Source: Bufo bufo (lineage: Eukaryota; Chordata; Amphibia; Anura; Bufonidae). Taken from it: 64,000 bases of DNA. Below, in pieces: positions 57,340-64,000 of the stretch. Below the pieces are notes generated by a model, which worked only from the letters and a program-made list of their open reading frames with translations, searched no databases and was not told the origin of the DNA. The DNA is taken from the NCBI RefSeq assembly GCF_905171765.1, contig NC_053390.1, positions 136,540,820 to 136,604,819 on the forward strand. The letters run 5' to 3'. Numbering within the stretch: the stretch's first letter is position 1; the number at the start of each line of letters is the position of its first letter. Position numbers and translations under genes: made by a program.

Positions 57340-58180
57340 ATGGCCTAGATAACAGGCAATTTGTCTGCTTTTCTCAGTCCTATAATACACTTAATATATG
57401 TCAATTGTGCAAAATGTCTTGGAGTGTGTCGTAGAGGCATTTTTAGCAGTCGAATATCTCTCATTAAGAGGTACACTATTCAAAGGTAGCCTCTGAGAAC
57501 CTTTTATATTTCAGCAGGGGAAGCATTTCCGTGCCCTTTTGTGGCAAGACCCACTGTCTAATAAGACTACACCTGTAATCATTCACATTTCTGTGCATTC
57601 TGCATGCTGAGTTTTGCAGTAATTCAACATTTATATCTGGTATGTGTTGATACAAACATGGGCTCATAAGAATAAATGTTCCAGAATTGACACTTCGTGT
57701 GGTATAAAGTACTAAAACAGGCATGTCAGGTAGGTGTGATGACAGGTTCTCTTTAACCCATTCCTAACAGTTGCTATACAGGCACGGCACACTGATCGGG
57801 CAGGTGCAGAAACTTTGCCCGCTCAATCAGCGGAAGGGGCCCGGCTGTTCCTGACAGTTGAGCCCCTGCTACATCCACCGGCATTGCTGAAGACACAGAT
57901 GCCGGTGCATTAACCTCTGTATGCCACTGTCAGTGATGACTGCAGCATTTAAGGGCTTTGCGGAGGGAATGGGCTCCCTCTCCAACCTCATTGGGTCCCA
58001 TTTCTGAGGCGTCGGGTCCCTTACTGGTATGGCAGCCCCATGCCTTCCACAGACATCGGAGCCTGCCAGCTACGGATGCCTTTGAGACTCTGGGACTCAT
58101 AAGCACTATGTTAGTGTAAAATCTGACAGGCAATGTATTACGATACACAATGTATTGTAATGTATTGTAGATCAGATTGT
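57340..58180. other. intron sequence, repeat-like blocks
   Basis: 57600-57745 (ggctcataagaataaatgtt onward, ending taaaacaggcatgtcagg) resembles segments at 7080-7110 and 33960-34000, a dispersed family. No exon. Confidence 0.4.
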
Positions 58181-60110
58181 AGATGTATTGTAGATCATCC
58201 AGTGGCACACACCTGATTTCAGGCAGTCAAGGCTCCACCACCTCAGCCGAAGGGAGCTGTCTGTCCTTCCCATCATCTACCAGTCCTAAAGCTCCTGCTC
58301 CTCGCCCTCCTACTCCTCGTCAGTCATTCCGTCAGCAATTGATCACCAAAGCGATTTCCAAGAGACAAGAGTATGCGTGCACTCATCCAACGGCGCAGAA
58401 GCTGAACGTGCCTGGCCAAGTTGCTGGTGCTGTAGTCCCTCCCTTTTCAAGTGGTGGACTCTGCACTTTTCAGAGAACTAATGGCTTGTGCCGAGCCGAG
58501 GTTGAGAGTTCCAAGCTGTCATTACTTTGCCAAAAAGGCAGTACCAGCCCTGCACAAATATGTAGAACAGAAGATGGGACAGTCCTTGAGCCTGTTGGTG
58601 TCTGCCAAAGTGCTTGGCAGCGCAGAGATGTGGAGCTGTAACTACGGGCAAGGACAATATACTGTATCTACTTTACAGCCAAATCAGCAACTTGGCCATG
58701 TGACGCCGCTTCCGCCTCCACGTTCTCACACCGCTGGTCCTGCGACAATGTCCGCCTCTGCCTCCTCATCCACCACCGTGTCCTCAGCCTCCACTGCAGG
58801 GACAATTCACAGTGCTCCTCCAGGATACCACATGTGCAGGGCACATTGGAATTCCACCCTCCATATGTTGGACCGACTATACGAATAGAGAAAGGTCATA
58901 AACGATGTCTTGATGATCCAAGCAAACAGGAGTACTCCCCTGTGTAACTTTGATGTCAGCCAGTGACAGCTCATGCATGACACCTGCCGTTTGCTCAGGC
59001 CCTTTGAGGATGCCATGTTATTTGTCAGTGACCAGGACTACGGGATGAACGTCATTCCACTGCTTCATATCCTGGAACAGATACTGGTAAATATGGCTGG
59101 TCAGGGGACTGGAGACGTGGCGCCTACATCTCACGGCCTTATGAGCCCTGTGGGGGCTGAACTGGAGGAGGAGGAGGAGGACATTGGAGCACAAGCAATG
59201 TGTAGCGAAATGGGTGGTTTTTCTACACAGGTGACAGGAGAGGAGGAGCAGAATCAGCCGGAGGAGCAAGAGGCAGATGAGAAAGATGAGGCAAATGACC
59301 CAGGCACACCGTGGCAGTATGCAGTGGAGATGGAGGCAGGGAGTCCCTCGAAGCCACTTGCACAAATGGCCCGCTGCATGCTCACTTGCTTGGGTAGTGA
59401 CAGCCGAATTGTCACCATTCGGCAGAGGGATGACTTCTGGCTCCCGGCCTTGTTGGACCCTCACTACCGGTCCAAAATGGGGGCCTTTTTTTACACCCGC
59501 TGAGAGACATCTTATGTAGTCAGTTGGCCGCTGCCTATCTGCACCATCGTCTATCCTCTCGCAGGTCTGACTGGGGGGGCGCTCTGTGCTCTTGTTCCAA
59601 TGCCATGGCTGCTGTGGCAGGGTGGGGAGGGGTAGGAACAGTACCAGCTCCATCAGCAGCAGCTTGAGTCTAGAGTCGATGATGAGCAGCTTTTTTAACC
59701 CGCCTAGTGAAGAAACTACTCACCAGCAGCATCAGCTAGACCTGGACCAGCAAGTGGTGGCATACTTGGACAGCACCCTGCCACCCCACATTGAAGATCC
59801 GCTGGACTACTGGGCAGCCAAACTGGATTTGTGGCCGCAACTGGCCTGGAAAAGCTGTCCTGCCCGGCCAGTAGTGTGGCATCAGAGCGGGTGTTTAGTG
59901 CAGCTGGGGCCATAGTTTCCCCAATGGGGAACTCGCCTGTCCACCCAAAATGTGGGGAGAATGATCTTTGTCAAGATGAATCAGGCGTGGATCAGCCAGG
60001 ATTTCCACCTACCAATGCCTGATGCATAAGATTAGATCATCCATGCTGCCTCACCCAATCCTTGACAAAAGAGACCAGTTTCTTCTGGCTACCTTCCTCA
60101 GCTACTATTC
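58180..60110 (+). pseudogene. hAT-family transposase relic
   Basis: Pieces in three frames follow the order of a hAT (Ac/ZBED-like) transposase: DSALFRELMACAEPRLRVPS and YFAKKAVPALHKYV (58460-58580), HWNSTLHMLDRLYE (about 58850), LLRPFEDAMLFVSD and VIPLLHILEQIL (about 58990-59085), LPALLDPHYRSKM (59440), then the C-terminal dimerisation block HIEDPLDYWAAKLDLWPQLA and LSCPASSVASERVFSAAGAI (59790-59915). Stops and shifts break it. No clear BED zinc finger at the N-terminus. Confidence 0.88.
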
Positions 60111-60229
60111 TGATGCTGCCACCCGTCTGATGCCACACCTCTGATGCCAAGTGCTCCTTCTTACACCCACCATCGTCAGTGGGTACTGTTATTGTCACCT
60201 ACCTTCCTACTCTGTCACCAGGTCACTCT

Positions 60230-60445
60230 GTGGTCCCCTGATACTGCTGCCACCTCACCACTAAGGTCTCCTCATGCTGCTGCTGCCACCTCCACACTCT
60301 GTCATTGTGCCACTCTGTGGCCTCCTCATGCTGATGCTGCCACCTCCACACTATGTCACATTGCCAGTCTGTGGCCTCCTCATGCTGCTGCTGCCACATC
60401 CACAGTATATAACCATGACACTCTGTGGCCTCCTCATGCTGCTTT
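60230..60445. repeat. 54-bp tandem repeat, about 3.5 copies
   Basis: cctcctcatgctgctgctgc recurs about every 54 bp (near 60267, 60321, 60375, 60430), directly downstream of the hAT relic. Confidence 0.8.
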
Positions 60446-60536
60446 ATATAAAAAGAGACCGCGCAGCTTATAAATCTTCAACGGGAAACTGTTTAGTCAG
60501 ATTCAGAAGCAGAGAATATCCGTCAGATGTATTTGA

Positions 60537-60823
60537 TCACTGGGCTTGTAATCCCATTCCAATCTCAGTCATTCACTCTATTTCCTAGATGTTATACGGA
60601 AAGAGCTTGACATAGTGAAGTACTGCAAGTATTTCTTTGGTCACACATTTTTTTTTATATTCAGCACAAATAAAATCATATGAAGTATTTTACTCTTGTG
60701 AGTATAAAAATGAATGCGTGACCAAAGAAATACTTGCAGTACTTCACTATGCCAAGCTCTTTCCGTATAACATCTAGGAAATAGAGTGAATGATTGGAGT
60801 GGGATTGCAAGCCCAGTGATTAG
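60537..60823. repeat. palindrome with arms of about 120 bp
   Basis: tcactgggcttgtaatccca pairs with tgggattgcaagcccagtga, and gaaagagcttgacatagtga pairs with its complement near 60745. Could be a MITE. Confidence 0.85.
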
Positions 60824-60829
60824 CCCCTT

Positions 60830-62130
60830 CAAGACCAAGCTAGTTTTTACCTTCAGGACCAGGCCATTTTTAGCAAATCTGACATGTGTCACTTTATGTG
60901 GTAATAACTTTAAAACGCTTTTACTTATCCAGGCTATTCTGAGATTGTTTTCTCGTCACATATTGTACTTCATGACAGTGGTAAAATTGAGTAAAAAATT
61001 GTAATTTTTATTTATAAAAAAATACAAAATTTACCAAACATTTGCAAATTTCCAAATTTCAATTTCTCTACTTTTATAATACACAGTAATAACTCCAAAA
61101 ATAGTTATTACTTTACATTTCCCATATGTCTACTACATGTTTGTTTCATTTTGTGAATGCCATTTTATTTTTTCGGGGCGTTTAGAAGGCTTAGAAGTTT
61201 AGAATCAAATCTTGAAATCTTTCAGAAAATTTCCAAAACCCACTTTTTAAGGACCAGTTCAGGTCGGAAGTCACTTTGTGAGGCTTACATAATAGAAACC
61301 ACCGAAAAATGACCCCATTTTAGAAACTACACCTCTCAAGGTATTCAAAACTGATTTTTACAAACTTTGTTAACCCTTTAGGTGTTCTACAAGAATTAAA
61401 GGAAAATGGAGATTAAATTTCAGAATTTCACTTTTTTGGCAGATTTTCCATTTTAATCCATTTTTTCCAGTAACAAAGCAAGGGTAAACAGCCAAACAAA
61501 ACTCAATATTTATTACCCTGATTCTGTAGATTACAGAAACACCCCATTTGTGATCGTAAACTGCTTTACGGGCACACGGCAGGGGGCAGAAGGAAAGGAA
61601 CGCCATCTGGTTTTTGAAAGGCCATGTCACATTTGAAGACCCCCTGATGCACCCCTAGAGTAGAAACTCCCAAAAATGACCCCATTTTGGAAACTACGGG
61701 ATAAGGTAGCAGTTTTGTTGGTACTATTTTAGGGTACATATGATATGCTATGAGTTGCTCTATATTACACTTTTTGTAAGGCAAGGTAACAACAAATAAC
61801 TGTTTTGGCACCATTTCTATTTTTTGTTATTTACAATGTTCATCAGATAGGTTAGAACATTAGCTATTTTTATAGAGCATGTTGTTACAGATGCGACAAT
61901 ACCAAATCTGGTTGTTTGTTTCAGTTTTACATAATAAAGCATTTTTTTTTTAATGATTTTTTTGGGTCTCCATATTCTGAAAGCCATAGTTTTTTTTATT
62001 TTTGGGAGACTGTCTTAAGTAGGGTATCATTTTTTGCGGGATGAGATGACGGTTTAATTGGTACAATTTTGGAGTGTGTATGACTTTTTGATTGCTTGGT
62101 ATTACACTTTTTGTGATGTAAGGTGACACC
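60830..62130. repeat. long uncharacterised interspersed repeat
   Basis: AT-rich, no coding potential. aatgaccccattttagaaac (61308) and aatgaccccattttggaaac (61675) are internal repeats about 367 bp apart. The style matches large non-autonomous repeats, but no ends or family were identified. Confidence 0.5.
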
Positions 62131-62240
62131 GGGTGACAAATGGGTAAGGGGGGAACTAACTCTCCTTAGGGAGAGAGCACTTTAATCAGTTAATCAGTTA
62201 GTTCTCCCCTCACCTGGACACAGGCCTCTCACCCAGTTAA

Positions 62241-62312
62241 GCCAGTACTTTCTGCTCTGCACTGATGAAGAGCAATTACCCCGAAACAGCTGTCTGCAGA
62301 TGAGGTGCTGGC
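62241..62312 (+). ncRNA. hammerhead-ribozyme-like motif (stem II degenerate)
   Basis: Core ctgatga (62262-62268) and gaaa (62283-62286) are in order. Stem I: tctgca (62256-62261) pairs perfectly with tgcaga (62295-62300), extended by gccagtac (62241-62248) with gtgctggc (62305-62312). Stem III is the short self-complementary acagctgt (62286-62293), followed by the cleavage-site C at 62294. Stem II (62269-62282) pairs poorly. The layout is a type I hammerhead as found in Penelope-like retroelements and amphibian satellites. Confidence 0.55.
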
Positions 62313-62314
62313 TT

Positions 62315-62973
62315 ATTAAATATCCAAGTCATGTCTCAAGGCTTATTTTAAGAGCTGAACATTGACTTATAGGATAGCTGCCTTACATCTGGTGGCATTA
62401 AAGGCAGAGCTTGTTAAGAGCTCATTTGCATCCCTTCCCTCCTTGGGGGGTTATTGTTCTGACAGATCAGAGGAAGGGCAAAATAATCAGTGACGTCAAC
62501 ACAAACTTACTGCTGACACCCTCTCCACTCTGTCAGGGGGGCTCTACTTGTATAAGCGTTTAATAGAACAGGTTCTGATAACATCTATGTGGAATCAGCT
62601 GACGCTACAGTAGGATCTTGGCCGCTGCACGGTTCTTTATACCTGGCGCTAACATTGACCTGTAAGGCTGAGTTCACACTTGAGTTATTTGGTCAGTTTT
62701 GGTCCTGTAACTGCTCAAATAAGTGAAGTGTACACTGATTCTAACAGCGACGCCTGTCATCTGTCATACTGACCCACAGCAGACTCCCTGTACGTGTTAC
62801 TGCAAGGCACAGTGTTCTACACCACTATACAGGCTCTCTGCAGCTAGGAAATAGCAGTTTTTCAACGCGATTTGCCGCAAATAAATTTGTATCGAATTGA
62901 ATTTTTTCGGAAAATTCAGCGAACCGTCCGAATCAAATTTTTGAGAAATTCGCTCATCTCTAATAGTACTCTT
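62315..62973. other. intron sequence around the hammerhead-like repeat
   Basis: Probably the rest of the element carrying the hammerhead-like motif plus other repeat. No coding region recognised. Confidence 0.4.
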
Positions 62974-63191
62974 AGTGTATGTAAACTTTTGACATTGCAA
63001 AAAGTTATAAAAATGCCTTAAAATATTCTCCCTCTCTCATTATTCTGGCTTTTGGCAAATAATAACAATTATGGTAATCTAATTGACCAAAAACAGGAAA
63101 GGTTTATTCTGATTTCATGTCAGATATTGAGAAAAACATGCATATGTGTCTTTTTTATATAGTGTATGTCAACTTCTGGTTTCAACTGTAT
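62974..63191. mobile_element. lone IR/DR end of a Sleeping-Beauty-type Tc1 element
   Basis: The outer end agtgtatgtcaacttctggt...tttcaactg (at 63160-63191) and an inner direct repeat ttagtgtatgtaaactttt (62974-62995) lie about 170 bp apart, the IR/DR arrangement. The transposase and the opposite end are absent. Confidence 0.8.
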
Positions 63192-63419
63192 AAAGACCAC
63201 ACCGCTCCTGTGGGACCTGTGATAAAAGGGGGCCCTGCTGCCCTCTGCTTCCATTCTGCTTCCTGTAGCGAAGATTAAGCTGACATTAGATGTATGTTGG
63301 TCCAACCCAATGATGTTCTTGTTGTAGTACATGTCAGCAGAATGACGAATTGGGCAAGTTGGTCTTCAGCTGTTTGATCATTTTGTTTTTGGAGAGATGA
63401 CTGCTGTATAAATACATAA

Positions 63420-63890
63420 GGTTACTTTCACACTTGCGTCAGAGTGATCCGGCAAGCAGATCCGTCTTACAAATGCATTGCAAGAACGGATCCGTCTGTC
63501 CGTTTGTCATACGAACAAATGGATCTGTTTCTATTTATTTTCACATTTTTAAAGGTTTGGGCATGCGCAGACCGGAAGGACGGATCCGGCATTGTGGTAT
63601 TTTTAATGCCGGATCCGGCACTAATACATTCCTATGGAAAAAAAATGCCAGATTCGGCATTCAGGCAAGTGTTCAGTTTTTTGGGCCGGAGATAAAACTG
63701 CAGCATGCTGCGGTATTATCTCCGTTCTGAACAGTCAAAAAGACTGAACTGAAGACATCCTGATGCATCCTGAATGGATTACTCTCCATTCAGAATGCAT
63801 GGGGATAAAACTGATCAGTTCTTTTCCGGTATAGAGCTCCTAGGACGGAACTCAGTGCCGGAAAAGAAAAACGCTAGTGTGAAAGTACCC
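63420..63890. mobile_element. palindromic MITE, gggtactttcac family
   Basis: ggttactttcacacttgc pairs with gctagtgtgaaagtaccc; TAA at 63417-63419 and TTA at 63891-63893. Confidence 0.83.
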
Positions 63891-63893
63891 TTA

Positions 63894-64000
63894 GCTATAC
63901 TCATCATCCAGTGGCTACCAGAATTGTATTTTTTAACTTTGTCATCCATATGAATAGTGGAAGAGGAATTAGAGCTCCGTGGTAGAGAAAAGGGCTCATT
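63894..64000. other. intron sequence to window end
   Basis: No exon seen. The intron opened at 56298 is still open at the window edge. Confidence 0.5.

Noticed and set aside
62140..62225. Inverted ctaactctcc / ggagaactaac-like pairs as a terminator hairpin
   Set aside because: Weak, imperfect pairing within repeat DNA; no transcript end is expected here.

Overview
The window reads as a stretch of a large vertebrate genome, most likely an anuran amphibian. No bacterial-style gene organisation is present. About 94% of the sequence is intronic and packed with transposable elements. The frog assignment is inference: it rests on the repeat mix (L2-type LINE tails, Tc1 families with long terminal repeats, a DIRS element, dense palindromic MITEs) and on a gene that is vertebrate-like.

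The single host gene is on the + strand. Twenty exons between 4225 and 56297 have canonical AG/GT borders, and every reading phase matches the next. Together they give 3851 nt, about 1283 codons, with no stop. The product is a run of about ten Calx-beta repeats with the recurring ND-P-G linker and acidic DD-PE-E turns. I read it as the middle of the ectodomain of ADGRV1 (VLGR1/GPR98), the very large adhesion GPCR of the Usher/hair-cell ankle-link complex. The first exons (5') and the later exons (EAR repeats, last Calx-beta repeats, 7TM) lie outside the window. The final intron runs from 56298 to the end.

Intron layout: 1-2220 minisatellites; 4578-5390 a TTAA-type palindrome; 6006-6417, 7601-7834, 20531-20950, 24703-25162, 34849-35274, 43937-44422, 45891-46374, 46609-46916 and 63420-63890 palindromic MITEs with 3-bp TTA/TAA target duplications; 16073-16768, 21605-22075, 31802-32388, 42612-43022 and 44456-44928 palindromes of TTAA type; 8870-9282, 39649-39795 and 41388-41520 hAT MITEs with 8-bp duplications; 9517-9881 and 30561-31471 mariner-like foldbacks; 12727-13528 and 34784-35930 L2-type LINE fragments; 36304-38712 a non-autonomous element hosting a Tc1 copy (36440-37995); 40680-40925 a tRNA-type SINE next to another Tc1 relic (40957-42452).

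The 9-kb intron between the last two exons holds the most striking structure. This is a full-architecture DIRS-like tyrosine-recombinase retrotransposon (47645-54129, - strand) with gag-like, RT, RNase H and recombinase regions, inverted terminal repeats, and an internal complementary region equal to its two ends joined. It sits inside an older MITE and carries a second copy of the Tc1 transposon (52349-53870). Downstream are a mariner transposase relic (56425-57330), a hAT transposase relic (58180-60110), a long uncharacterised repeat (60830-62130), a hammerhead-ribozyme-like motif (62241-62312) and a lone IR/DR end of a Sleeping-Beauty-type Tc1 element (62974-63191).
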